Of a stretch of DNA of 64,000 bases, positions 25,705-33,829 are shown piece after piece; the first letter of the stretch is position 1, and every line of letters starts with the position of its first letter. Below the pieces are notes generated by a model, which was not told the DNA's origin, ran no database searches, and saw nothing but the letters and a program-made list of their open reading frames with translations. The position numbers and the translations under genes were made by a program. The DNA is from Prevotellaceae bacterium (GTDB lineage: Bacteria; Bacteroidota; Bacteroidia; Bacteroidales; Bacteroidaceae): the NCBI GenBank assembly GCA_019420585.1, contig JAHZGX010000028.1:74432-138431 (forward strand), given 5' to 3'.

Positions 25705-26120
25705 TCGTTGTCTCCTGTGTGATAGTCCTGTTTCCCGTATACGTGGAACATCCTTTCCATCATGTGCCATTTCTCATCGCTGCGCTCGTCCTTGCCGCAT
25801 TGCTGGAACACGCTCATGAAGGCTTCCCATTCCGCCTGTCTCGGCCCGGCGGCCATTTTCCGCATGGCCTCGTCCCAGTCCAGCTCTTCAGGTCCCTCGC
25901 AAATCATCACCAGGCGTGTGCCCAGAATGTATATCTCCATGTCATAGAGCCCGCAGTCACGTATGCCTTGCAGAATCTCCGGCCAAATCTCCTCCCGGCC
26001 GTGCCTTTTCCTGTATTCGCTTATCAGACCCGGGTCGTTTCTCAGGTCCATGGTCTGCACCCAGCGCCGCACCTTGCCGGCATGGGGCTTCTGCACGTAT
26101 CCTTCTTTCATCTCTTTCAT
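25701..26120 (-). CDS. L-rhamnose/L-fucose mutarotase-family protein
   Basis: A 139-residue protein of the L-rhamnose mutarotase family (PF05336), which interconverts anomers of deoxy-hexoses. Conserved residues are visible in VQTMDLRNDPGLISEYRKRH, EIWPEI, MEIYILGTRLVMICE and the C-terminal MERMFHV. I start at 26120 because that ATG overlaps the transporter stop (ATGA); the frame is open further upstream only as a shadow of the transporter gene. It is longer than the E. coli 104-residue RhaM by N- and C-terminal extensions, as in Bacteroides homologues found in fucose loci. The transporter neighbour supports a fucose-type substrate, by inference. Confidence 0.85.
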   Translation of the reverse strand: MKEMKEGYVQKPHAGKVRRWVQTMDLRNDPGLISEYRKRHGREEIWPEILQGIRDCGLYDMEIYILGTRLVMICEGPEELDWDEAMRKMAAGPRQAEWEAFMSVFQQCGKDERSDEKWHMMERMFHVYGKQDYHTGDNE

Positions 26121-27304
26121 CTCTTCATCAGGCTGTATGCCAATATGTATATGTAGCAGAGCAGGGGCACGGTGAAGGCCAGTGCCATGCTGCCCGTATG
26201 GTCGGCTATGCTGCCCATGATTACCGGAGCCACGGCACCGCCCACGATGGTCATGATGAGCAACGAGGCAGCCTTCTTGGTATGCCCGTTGCTGGAGCGC
26301 AAGGCCAGTGAGAAGATGGTGGGGAACATGATGCTCTCGGCCAGATAGACCGCCAGGAATGCGCCCAGGGCCGTGTTCCCTTCCCCGCGCACCAGCAGCA
26401 GCGTGGCTGCAGAGGCCAGTGCCGCGCAGCCCAAAAGCATGTTCGCGGGCTTTATGTATCCCATGATCCAGCTGCCTGCGGCACGTCCGAACACAAAGAG
26501 CCCCATGCCGCCGAATCCCAGCCATCGTGATGCCTGGGCGGGCGAAAGGTCTGTGCAGTCGGTCATGTAGTTGATGAAGAAGCTGTTGACTCCTGTCTGT
26601 GCCGCCACGTAGAAGAAGAGAGCCGCCATGCCTGCCACGAACGCGGCGTTCCACATGCGCTTCCCCGTTTCTGTTCCGTCACCCGCTTCATTGTCGGCAT
26701 CCTTCATTTCCGGCAGCTTGCAGCGGCTGAACACCACCATGGTTCCGAGCACCACCACTCCCACAATGGCGTAGGGGATGGCAATGCTCCTGCCGGAGAA
26801 GAGCAGCGCTCCTCCTGCCAGTGGTCCTGCAATCCAGCCCACTCCGTTGAGTGACTGTGCTAGGTTGATGCGTCTCTCGGCCGATTCTTCCGGACCCAGC
26901 ACCGTGGTGTAGGGGTTGGCGCTGGTCTCCAGGCAGGTCAGGCCGCATCCGATGACGAACAGTGAGAACACATAGAATGGGAATGATTCCATCATGGAGC
27001 CCGGTATGAACATCAAGGCTCCTGCCCCATAGAGCGCCAGTCCTGTCAGCACGCCCTTTCGGTAGCCCCAGTGGCTGACGATGTGGCCCGCAGGCAGTGC
27101 CATCAGGAAGTAGCCGCCATAGACAGCGGCCTGCACGAAGGCTGCCATCGTCTTGGATATGTGCAGGGACTGTTGGAAATGTGGGTTCAGCACCTCCAGG
27201 ATGCTGTGGGCGAATCCCCATAGGAAAAAGAGTGAGGCAATGAGCATGAACGGCACTGCGTAACTGGTGCCGTTGGCTGTGAATAGCGAGTTGGGCTGCT
27301 TCAT
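26117..27304 (-). CDS. FucP-like sugar:proton symporter (MFS)
   Basis: A 395-residue major-facilitator protein with about 12 helices. The N-terminal signature FLWGFAHSILEVLNPHFQQSL and FVQAAVYGGYFLMALPAGHIV-H-GY matches the FucP/glucose-galactose permease family, and CLETSANPYTTVLGP is the characteristic helix-4 motif. I start at 27304; the longer frame to 27415 runs upstream of the promoter. It is coupled by ATGA to a rhamnose/fucose mutarotase gene, which suggests uptake of L-fucose or another deoxy-sugar. A cytosolic catabolic enzyme is not present in this window. Confidence 0.85.
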   Translation of the reverse strand: MKQPNSLFTANGTSYAVPFMLIASLFFLWGFAHSILEVLNPHFQQSLHISKTMAAFVQAAVYGGYFLMALPAGHIVSHWGYRKGVLTGLALYGAGALMFIPGSMMESFPFYVFSLFVIGCGLTCLETSANPYTTVLGPEESAERRINLAQSLNGVGWIAGPLAGGALLFSGRSIAIPYAIVGVVVLGTMVVFSRCKLPEMKDADNEAGDGTETGKRMWNAAFVAGMAALFFYVAAQTGVNSFFINYMTDCTDLSPAQASRWLGFGGMGLFVFGRAAGSWIMGYIKPANMLLGCAALASAATLLLVRGEGNTALGAFLAVYLAESIMFPTIFSLALRSSNGHTKKAASLLIMTIVGGAVAPVIMGSIADHTGSMALAFTVPLLCYIYILAYSLMKR

Positions 27305-27384
27305 GGGTTTTTGTCTGTGATGCTTTGCCTGGGCAAGATGTGCGGCGGAATCTGCTCTCCATGCCGTGCCCGGTTTGCGGTTTG

Positions 27385-27415
27385 CAAAGTAAGTGCTTTT
27401 TCCCAATATGGACAA
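27385..27415 (-). promoter_or_regulatory. Promoter of the symporter-mutarotase-uvrA operon
   Basis: TTGTC, an 18-nt spacer and TTACTTTG on the minus strand, 80 nt before the symporter start. Confidence 0.6.
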
Positions 27416-27446
27416 CTAACTTCCTCTGAAAAGTCGCATAAGCAAC

Positions 27447-27480
27447 GCATCCCGCCTTCCGGAACCGGAGGGCGGGATGC
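27447..27480 (-). terminator. Strong hairpin downstream of rubredoxin
   Basis: GCATCCCGCC pairs perfectly with GGCGGGATGC, with CCGG pairing inside. There is no U-tract of note on either side. It separates rubredoxin from the promoter of the next operon. Confidence 0.65.
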
Positions 27481-27523
27481 TGTATGAGGTCATGCACGTT
27501 GTCCCGGCATGACGGGCTTTTTG

Positions 27524-27685
27524 TCAGTCTATGGGGGAGAACTGGTCCTTGCCCACGGAACACATGGGGCACTCGAAATCTTCGGGCAGTTCCTCAAAGG
27601 GAGTTCCAGGTGCAATACCCTGCTCAGGCAGACCTTCGGCGGGATCGTACTCCCATCCGCATACATCACAAACGTACTTTTTCAT
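27524..27685 (-). CDS. Rubredoxin
   Basis: A 53-residue iron protein that carries single electrons, often to peroxide- or oxygen-reducing enzymes in anaerobes. The ligand motifs are YVCDVCGWEYDP (Cys6 and Cys9) and FECPMCSVGKDQF (Cys39 and Cys42), with the usual Pro/Glu-rich spacer PEQGIAPGTPFEELPEDFE. Length and spacing are standard. The ATG at 27685 follows an A-rich leader. It stands alone between an MFS operon and an AraC gene that starts divergently, next to a cluster of exported redox proteins, so a shared role in redox stress is possible but not shown. Confidence 0.97.
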   Translation of the reverse strand: MKKYVCDVCGWEYDPAEGLPEQGIAPGTPFEELPEDFECPMCSVGKDQFSPID

Positions 27686-27855
27686 AATGTTGATTCTCCT
27701 TGTTTAATAGTGAATACTAAGTGAACTGGTGCAAATGTAGGCAAAAAACACATTCGGCAGTGCTTTCCCTATTGCTTATTTCTGAATAATTAACCATCAT
27801 TAACAGCATGAAACCATGCTGTGGCAAGGAATAAGCTCGTTTTTCTGTTCAGATG

Positions 27856-27906
27856 TACCTTTGGTCTTTACGGCAAAGTGCAAATCACATGAAATTCTTA
27901 CTTTTG
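27856..27906 (+). promoter_or_regulatory. Two tandem promoter -7 elements for the AraC gene
   Basis: TACCTTTG at 27856-27863 and TACTTTTG at 27899-27906, the second 21 nt before the start at 27928. Confidence 0.55.
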
Positions 27907-27927
27907 CAGAAAAATAAGGTTTGTTGT

Positions 27928-28743
27928 ATGGAAAAACTGGATGTACTCGACTGCTCAAATGTATTTATAGCGAGTTATTTCACTGATGACCGTGGCTGTG
28001 CCCATTGCAATCGTGAGCATACACTAATATATATACAGTCCGGTGAACTGGAAATTTCCGAATGGGGCAAGAAGACGGTATTGCATCCCGGAGACTGTGC
28101 GTTTATGAGGCGTGACAATCGTATGTGGCTGCAAAAGCGGGTGAAGGAAGGGATGCCCTATCACTCAATAGTGCTGAAATTCTCCCGTGAGTTTCTACGC
28201 GAGTTCTACCAAACAGTCAACCGCAGGGAAATCCCGACGGGTGCCAGACGCAACAAGTCCAGTCTGTATGTGCTGCCTGTCAACCGTCCCGACATACGCA
28301 GTTTGTTTGAATCAGTCATTCCATATTTCGATGCCGGCATGAAGCCTTCTGATGAGATACTTAAACTCAAAATGACAGAGGGTATATATACTATACTTAA
28401 TACAGACGTGAATCTGTATGCATCTCTTTTCGACTTCATAGACCCATGGAAAATGGACATCATGGATTTCATGGAGAAGAACTATATGAACGATTTGTCA
28501 ATGGCGGAAATGGCATATTATACAGGTCGCAGTCTCTCCACATTCAAACGGGATTTCAAACAGTATACTGACCTTACGCCGCAAAGATGGCTTATCCGGC
28601 GACGTCTGCAGGCTGCCAATGAACTTATCCGCAAAGGTGGCAAGAAAGTTTCTGAGATATGTTATCACGTGGGGTTCAAGAACCTGTCCCATTTCTCAAA
28701 GGTTTATAAAGATACTTTTGGAGTAGCACCAAAATTTTCATAA
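27928..28743 (+). CDS. AraC-family transcriptional regulator
   Basis: A 271-residue regulator. Residues 1-160 form a cupin-like sensor domain (NREHTLIYIQSGELEI, then VLHPGDCAFMRRDNRMWLQKR), and the last 100 residues hold two helix-turn-helices (MAEMAYYTGRSLSTFKRDFKQYT and VSEICYHVGFKNLSHFSKVYKDTFGVAP). I start at 27928, downstream of two promoter elements; the frame is open to 27853. A terminator follows, and then three exported redox genes in the same direction, which are its likely targets. It shows lower GC than most of the window. Confidence 0.9.
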   Translation: MEKLDVLDCSNVFIASYFTDDRGCAHCNREHTLIYIQSGELEISEWGKKTVLHPGDCAFMRRDNRMWLQKRVKEGMPYHSIVLKFSREFLREFYQTVNRREIPTGARRNKSSLYVLPVNRPDIRSLFESVIPYFDAGMKPSDEILKLKMTEGIYTILNTDVNLYASLFDFIDPWKMDIMDFMEKNYMNDLSMAEMAYYTGRSLSTFKRDFKQYTDLTPQRWLIRRRLQAANELIRKGGKKVSEICYHVGFKNLSHFSKVYKDTFGVAPKFS

Positions 28744-28788
28744 ACCACAGCATCTGCTTCTCGTGAACCTGAGAGCAAAATTAATTGA

Positions 28789-28818
28789 GCCTCGCAGCAA
28801 AGACGCTGCGGGGCTTTT
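28789..28818 (+). terminator. Terminator of the AraC gene
   Basis: GCCTCGCAGC and GCTGCGGGGC (one G-U pair) around AAAGAC, followed by TTTT. Confidence 0.8.
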
Positions 28819-28822
28819 CGCG

Positions 28823-28830
28823 TAATTTTG
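28823..28830 (+). promoter_or_regulatory. Promoter -7 element of the exported redox cluster
   Basis: TAATTTTG, 47 nt before the aldo/keto reductase start and directly after the AraC terminator. Confidence 0.6.
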
Positions 28831-28877
28831 CAGCATGGAAAGAATTAAGCATAGGAAACTCAAAAAACAGAATAGTT

Positions 28878-30029
28878 ATGGAAAAAGAAAGGTTTACTCG
28901 CCGTAGGGTTCTTAAGGCGCTTGGCATCGCAGGGGCAACACTGGCTGTACAGCCTGTTGTAGGTAAAATGAATGCCGCCAATGATATTGCCATTGGCAAG
29001 AAGGTACCACAAACCAAGAAAGAGATTATGAAATACCGTATGCTAGGCACAGGTAAGGCTGCCTTTGACGTGTCGGCTTTGGGCTTCGGAGTGATGGGCA
29101 TGACCTACAACCGCAGCCAGCATCCCGACAGGGAATCCTGTGTTCGTTTGCTGCATGAGGCTGTAGACCGGGGGGTGACGCTTTTTGATACCGCCATTAT
29201 ATACGGTCCGCTGACCAATGAGATTCTTGCCGGAGAGGCTCTCTCGGAATTTAGGGGACGTATAAGTGTGACGACGAAATTTGGACATGAGGTAATTGAC
29301 GGCAAAGGTACGGGACGTCAGGATAGTAGCCGAAAGACAGTGCGGAAATACTGCGAGGACTCGTTACGCCGTCTGAAACTAGAGTGCCTACCGTTGTTTT
29401 ACCAGCACCGTGCAGACCCGAACACTCCTGCAGAGGAAGTGGCGCAGACTATCTGCGAACTGATGAAGGAAGGTAAAGTGCAGCGTTGGGGCATGTGCGA
29501 GGTGAGTGCAGAGACCATCCGCAAGGCACATGCCGTATGTCCGCTTACAGCCATACAGAGCGAGTATCATCTCATGCATCGTCTGGTGGAGGAGAACGGC
29601 GTGCTCGACACCTGCCGTGAACTCGGTATCGGCTTTGTACCTTACAGCCCGCTGAACCGTGGTTTCCTTGGAGGCTGTATCAATGAGTACACAGAATTTG
29701 ACCATAATAACGACAACCGCCACACACTTCCGCGTTTCCAACCTGATGCGGTGCGTGCTAACACCCGTATAATAAATGTGTTGCAGCAGTTTGGACGCAC
29801 GCATGGAATGACCTCATCGCAGGTTGCTCTTGGCTGGTTGCTGCAGAAAGCACCGTGGATTGTCCCCATTCCCGGTACTACGAAACTCTCTCATCTTGAA
29901 GAGAATCTCCGCACGCTTGATTTCAACTTGCCCGCCGAAGAGTGGCACAAACTGGAAATGGCTGTTGCTGCCATCCCCGTGACAGGTGAACGTTACAATG
30001 CGGAGCAGCAGAGTCAGGTAGGGCTCTAG
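28878..30029 (+). CDS. Tat-exported aldo/keto reductase
   Basis: A 383-residue protein. Residues 7-30 are a twin-arginine signal (FTRRRVLKALGIAGATLA), so the NADPH-type barrel would be exported folded. The catalytic tetrad of the superfamily is intact: Asp104 and Tyr109 (FDTAIIYG), Lys134 (TTKFG) and His177 (FYQHR). The C terminus has the cofactor loop IPGTTKLSHLEENL. I start at 28878; the longer frame to 28785 reads through the AraC terminator. Next come a flavin-reductase-like lipoprotein and an exported flavodoxin, so an envelope redox chain is plausible. The physiological substrate is unknown. Confidence 0.9.
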   Translation: MEKERFTRRRVLKALGIAGATLAVQPVVGKMNAANDIAIGKKVPQTKKEIMKYRMLGTGKAAFDVSALGFGVMGMTYNRSQHPDRESCVRLLHEAVDRGVTLFDTAIIYGPLTNEILAGEALSEFRGRISVTTKFGHEVIDGKGTGRQDSSRKTVRKYCEDSLRRLKLECLPLFYQHRADPNTPAEEVAQTICELMKEGKVQRWGMCEVSAETIRKAHAVCPLTAIQSEYHLMHRLVEENGVLDTCRELGIGFVPYSPLNRGFLGGCINEYTEFDHNNDNRHTLPRFQPDAVRANTRIINVLQQFGRTHGMTSSQVALGWLLQKAPWIVPIPGTTKLSHLEENLRTLDFNLPAEEWHKLEMAVAAIPVTGERYNAEQQSQVGL

Positions 30030-30079
30030 CATTCTGCAGGCTTGTTTGCCAGAGGTCGGACCCAAAAACAAAATAATAT

Positions 30080-31075
30080 ATGAGAAGGATATTGATGATT
30101 TCGCTACTGCTGACAGCCTTGCTGTCATGCGGTCAAAAGGAACAGAGAAATGCAAGTCGAAAGAACATGACTGAGATGACAAAGAAGAACATAGGAAGCA
30201 AACTTGCTCTCTATCCCATGCCCCTTACTGTGGTAGGGGCAGAAGTGAATGGGAAAGTAAATTGGTTGCTGGTGGCTCATGTGGGCATCGTTGGGCATGA
30301 CCGCATTCTCGTGAGCATGAGCAACAGGCATTACACGAATTTGGGCATCAGGGAATCAAAGAAACTGTCTGTGAATATGGTTAGCCGTCCCATGCTTTCC
30401 AAGGCTGATTATGTGGGGAGCGTAAGCGGTGCCAGTGTTGATAAGTCTCATGTGTTTCCCTTTCATTGGGGAGAGAATGGTACGCCCGTCATAGACGAAT
30501 CGCCGCTGACGATGGAATGCGACGTTGTGGATATTTATGAAACCGAGGGCTTTGACAACTTCATCTGTTCCATTGCCAATACATATGCAGCCCCTGAAGT
30601 GATGGATGCATCCGGGAGGCTTGATTATGCAAGACTGAAACCTGTGCTGTTTGAGTTTCCCACATATTCATACGTGGCTGCTGGCGAGGTTATTGGCAAG
30701 GCTTTGAAACTTGAAAAGGAGCCGTCAATGTGTGCAAAACTTCCTATGGAATCTGACGGCATCGTGCGCTTGTCCAAGGTTGAGGTCTATCCGCAGTACC
30801 TCAGTGAGTACATGAACTATGCAACCGAGGTGGGTGAAGTCTCATTGCGTACAGAGCCGGGTGTACTTACCATGTATGCTATCTGTGAAAAGGAAACCCC
30901 TTGCAGGATAACCATCCTTGAAACATACGTGAGCAAGGCGGCTTATGAGAAGCACATAGCCTCGGCACATTTCCAAAAGTACAAGCAGGGAACGCTGCAC
31001 ATGGTAAAGTCGCTCGAACTGACAGACCAACAGCCTCTCAACCCCGCGAACCAGATAACCAACTTCGTCCAGTAG
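30080..31075 (+). CDS. Lipoprotein fusion: flavin reductase-like domain plus ABM monooxygenase-like domain
   Basis: A 331-residue lipoprotein (lipobox L-L-S-C, Cys17). Residues 40-215 resemble the flavin-reductase/FMN-binding split barrel (ALYPMPLTVVGAEVNGKVNW, ESKKLSVNMVS, the typical SGASVDKS, and FPTYSYVAAGEVIGKAL). Residues 227-320 resemble an antibiotic-biosynthesis monooxygenase (ABM/YgiN-like quinol monooxygenase) domain: IVRLSKVEVYPQYLSEYM, GVLTMYAICEKETPCRITILETY, and YEKHIASAHFQKYK. The two are usually separate proteins. The gene lies 50 nt after the aldo/keto reductase and before a flavodoxin gene, all with export signals. An envelope quinone or flavin role is inferred. Confidence 0.8.
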   Translation: MRRILMISLLLTALLSCGQKEQRNASRKNMTEMTKKNIGSKLALYPMPLTVVGAEVNGKVNWLLVAHVGIVGHDRILVSMSNRHYTNLGIRESKKLSVNMVSRPMLSKADYVGSVSGASVDKSHVFPFHWGENGTPVIDESPLTMECDVVDIYETEGFDNFICSIANTYAAPEVMDASGRLDYARLKPVLFEFPTYSYVAAGEVIGKALKLEKEPSMCAKLPMESDGIVRLSKVEVYPQYLSEYMNYATEVGEVSLRTEPGVLTMYAICEKETPCRITILETYVSKAAYEKHIASAHFQKYKQGTLHMVKSLELTDQQPLNPANQITNFVQ

Positions 31076-31160
31076 CGCATTGTTAGGAAGATGCCAGTTG
31101 ACAGCCCGCAGGATGAATAAGTACTTAATGAAAAAACCAATAATTAAGAAAACATATTTT

Positions 31161-31964
31161 ATGAGAAAGTTGATTCTCTCAATGGTTGCCGTGCTTTTGG
31201 CTTTTGCGGCAAATGCAAAGACACTGATTGTCTACTATAGTTACACTAACAATGTGGAGCATATCGTGGCGGAACTCTGCAGCCAGATTGATGCCGATGT
31301 GCTGGAGATTGAACCGGCCGAGAAGGGGCTTGACTACGCTGCCAACGGCTATGCCATCGGCAGTGCGCAGATTGCGGCAATCCGCAATAATCCCAATGAG
31401 GCCTCCTCTTATCCCCTCATCGACCCTGTGAATGTCAACCTTGCTGACTATGACTGCATCATTATTGGTGCCCCACTGTGGTGGAGCCAGATGGCGGCTC
31501 CCTTGCAGACCTACCTCTTTCACCACGGAGCGCAGATGGCAGGAAAGAAGATAGGCCTTGTCATATCAAGTGCAAGCAGCGGAATCAGCGGAGTGGAAGC
31601 AGATGCACATCGTTTGATACCAGAAGGCAATTTCCTGACTCCAAGTCTTTGGGTGCGTTCATCTCAGATGTCAAATTGCCGTTCTATGGTGTCAAACTGG
31701 CTTGAACAGATTGGCTACGGGATGATAGCGAGCGGTGTGGAGTCTACTGTTCCCGGTATGATGGTAAGTGTAAGTGTGGCTCCAAGCGTCATTCACGTTG
31801 AAGGTAAGTTTGATTCATTTGTCCTGTACAGCCTTTCTGGGCATAAGGTACTGGAATCTTCAAAAAATAAGATAAGCACTTCATCGCTTCTCCCTGGGGC
31901 ATATGTGGCACAGATTAACGTCAATGCACAGTCCGTATTAAAGAAGATAATTGTAATCAAGTAG
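31161..31964 (+). CDS. Exported flavodoxin with a C-terminal T9SS-like sorting domain
   Basis: A 267-residue protein. A Sec signal covers residues 1-19 (MRKLILSMVAVLLAFAANA) and the flavodoxin domain starts right after it: IVYYSYTNNVEHIVAEL is the phosphate-binding loop, followed by YDCIIIGAPLWWSQMAAP and GLVISSASSG. The last 60-70 residues (VLYSLSGHKVLES, LLPGAYVAQINVN, KKIIVIK) match the T9SS type A sorting domain pattern in order and spacing. I start at 31161; the upstream frame lacks a signal. Secretion of an FMN protein through T9SS would be unusual. It is the last gene of the AraC-led redox cluster. Confidence 0.85.
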   Translation: MRKLILSMVAVLLAFAANAKTLIVYYSYTNNVEHIVAELCSQIDADVLEIEPAEKGLDYAANGYAIGSAQIAAIRNNPNEASSYPLIDPVNVNLADYDCIIIGAPLWWSQMAAPLQTYLFHHGAQMAGKKIGLVISSASSGISGVEADAHRLIPEGNFLTPSLWVRSSQMSNCRSMVSNWLEQIGYGMIASGVESTVPGMMVSVSVAPSVIHVEGKFDSFVLYSLSGHKVLESSKNKISTSSLLPGAYVAQINVNAQSVLKKIIVIK

Positions 31965-32269
31965 CAAATCAATGATTGGAAAGAAAGTTTCTTCCTTTTT
32001 GCAATGCCCGTTATTGGGATGTTTTTCTGTCTGTGCAATTCAGAGAACGATGGCTCTAATGCTCTAATGCTCTTTGGGCAGTGCATTCCGATGAAATGAA
32101 GGCTCTTACGGGATGTTGTGTTCTTGTAATAGGTAAAAAAGATTCCTCATACATTTGCTCGTGGGCTGTGGATTGTATACCTTTGCACCCCAAAAAAGAA
32201 GAGCATGTTTCCGCTTTTCCTGTGGAGTGGAGCATTTTTACTGTTTGTTTGTCAGGAATCTAAGGCAAG
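31965..32269. other. Intergenic stretch before the ThrE-like gene
   Basis: About 300 bp without a gene. It includes a near-perfect promoter for the next gene at 32154-32185 and no convincing terminator after the flavodoxin. Confidence 0.5.
32154..32185 (+). promoter_or_regulatory. Promoter of the ThrE-like gene
   Basis: TTTG, a 20-nt spacer and TACCTTTG, 85 nt before the start codon. Confidence 0.75.
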
Positions 32270-33694
32270 ATGGAGTGCAAAGAAAAGAAAAGTAGGGCAG
32301 AGGGTGCCATGCCACCTTCGGTAAGACTGCTTACGGCAGAGGATAAACGCAAGACCTTGATGCGCAGGCTTGACCTCCTGCTCCAGACTGGCTGCCTGCT
32401 GATGGAGAGCGGCGCGGACACCACTCGTGTGCTGCGGAACATGCGGCGCGTGGCAGTGTGGCTCGGGTTGGATGAGAATTACCTCCACACGGTCATCAAT
32501 TATGAAGTGATACAGGTCAATTACAGTGACTCCACCCATTCCTTCACCAAGTTCCGCAGTTGTGTGCACCATGGCATCGACCTCACGGCCATCTCCCTGG
32601 TGAGCCGTCTCAGTTGGCGTGCCATCAGCCAGGACTATTCCCTGGATCAGTATGAGCGTGCCCTGGCCCACATACGCAACCGTTCGCGCAACTATACCCC
32701 TTGGCAGGTAGCCTTGGGAGGCGGTCTTGCATGTGGTGGCTTCTGCATCCAGTTTGGCTGTGACTGGATGTCCTTCCTGCTTTGCTCCGTGGCGGCCATC
32801 CTGGCCTTGCGCCTGCGTCAGGTGTTGGTGGCAGGTGGCGTGAACGCCTGCATTGCCATTGGCTGTGCGGCATTCTCGGGCACCTTGCTTGCCTGGCTGA
32901 GCATCTTCACGGGGCTTTCTTCCACGCCGTGGCACCCACTTTTGGCTTGTGCCCTGTTCATTGTGCCCGGCGTTCCGCTCATCAACTTTGTGAGTGACAT
33001 GCTTGACGGCCATATCGACACCGGTGTCACGCGAGCCCTCCATACGCTCATCATGATTATGGCCATGTCCTTCGGCATAGCCCTGGCCATACGAGTGTGC
33101 GGGATAGACAACTTCGTGCGCAATCTGTCGCTCACGCCCCATCATGAATATTGGGAGTATGCACTGGCCGCGGCCATATCTGCTGTTGGTTTCAGCATGA
33201 TATTCAACGTTCAGCGTCGCCTGCTTCCCGTGGTGGCAGTGGGAGGTATGCTGGCCGTGTGTACGCGCAATTTTGTAAACTTGGGGCCGAGTAGCGGCAA
33301 TGTGGGACTTGACATGGGACTTGTGATGGGCTCACTGGCTGCTTCAACGCTGGTGAGCGTCATTGCCATACAGGCGCGCCACTGGTTCCACACGCCCCAC
33401 CAGTGCATTACCATTCCCAGTGTGATACCCATGGTGCCCGGAGTCCTGATGTACCGTGCCCTGTTTGCCTTCATTGATATGCACGGTGTGGTGGGCGAAG
33501 TGACCGTGGCCATGAACAATGCCATCCAGGCCTCGCTCGTCATCCTGTGTATCGCACTTGGCGTGGCCATTCCCAACATCTTCGTGCGCAGGCTCAATGA
33601 GACTCGCAGGCAGCGCAAGATGCGCGAGGCTCTGATGGAGCGCAGGCGCAAGAGCGGCGGCATGGCAGACCTTTCGGCGTTGCCCTCGGCTTGA
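32270..33694 (+). CDS. ThrE-family threonine/serine exporter (two-domain)
   Basis: A 474-residue inner-membrane protein. The N-terminal part (RRLDLLLQTGCLLMESGADTTRVLRNMRR, YEVIQVNYSDS) is the DUF1212/ThrE cytoplasmic region, followed by five helices; after residue 290 the second half (VVAVGGMLAVCTRNFVNLGP, PSVIPMVPGVLMYRALF) is the DUF3815 membrane domain. Members export threonine and serine in exchange for protons. The two halves are fused here, as in Corynebacterium ThrE, although many bacteria encode them separately. The C terminus is Arg-rich and cytoplasmic. It stands alone with its own promoter. Confidence 0.88.
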   Translation: MECKEKKSRAEGAMPPSVRLLTAEDKRKTLMRRLDLLLQTGCLLMESGADTTRVLRNMRRVAVWLGLDENYLHTVINYEVIQVNYSDSTHSFTKFRSCVHHGIDLTAISLVSRLSWRAISQDYSLDQYERALAHIRNRSRNYTPWQVALGGGLACGGFCIQFGCDWMSFLLCSVAAILALRLRQVLVAGGVNACIAIGCAAFSGTLLAWLSIFTGLSSTPWHPLLACALFIVPGVPLINFVSDMLDGHIDTGVTRALHTLIMIMAMSFGIALAIRVCGIDNFVRNLSLTPHHEYWEYALAAAISAVGFSMIFNVQRRLLPVVAVGGMLAVCTRNFVNLGPSSGNVGLDMGLVMGSLAASTLVSVIAIQARHWFHTPHQCITIPSVIPMVPGVLMYRALFAFIDMHGVVGEVTVAMNNAIQASLVILCIALGVAIPNIFVRRLNETRRQRKMREALMERRRKSGGMADLSALPSA

Positions 33695-33788
33695 TTCCTG
33701 TGCTTCCAAAGCGTATACGGAATGCCCTGGCATGTGCACGGCAGTGATTTTCCCTACTGCCAGGCTTGTGCCTGTGGCGTAAAAGGGT

Positions 33789-33796
33789 TAACTTTG
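33789..33796 (+). promoter_or_regulatory. Promoter -7 element of the BSP-like protease gene
   Basis: TAACTTTG, 33 nt before the start codon. Confidence 0.65.
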
Positions 33797-33829
33797 CGGA
33801 GACATTCAAATTAACACGAAACAAGAATC

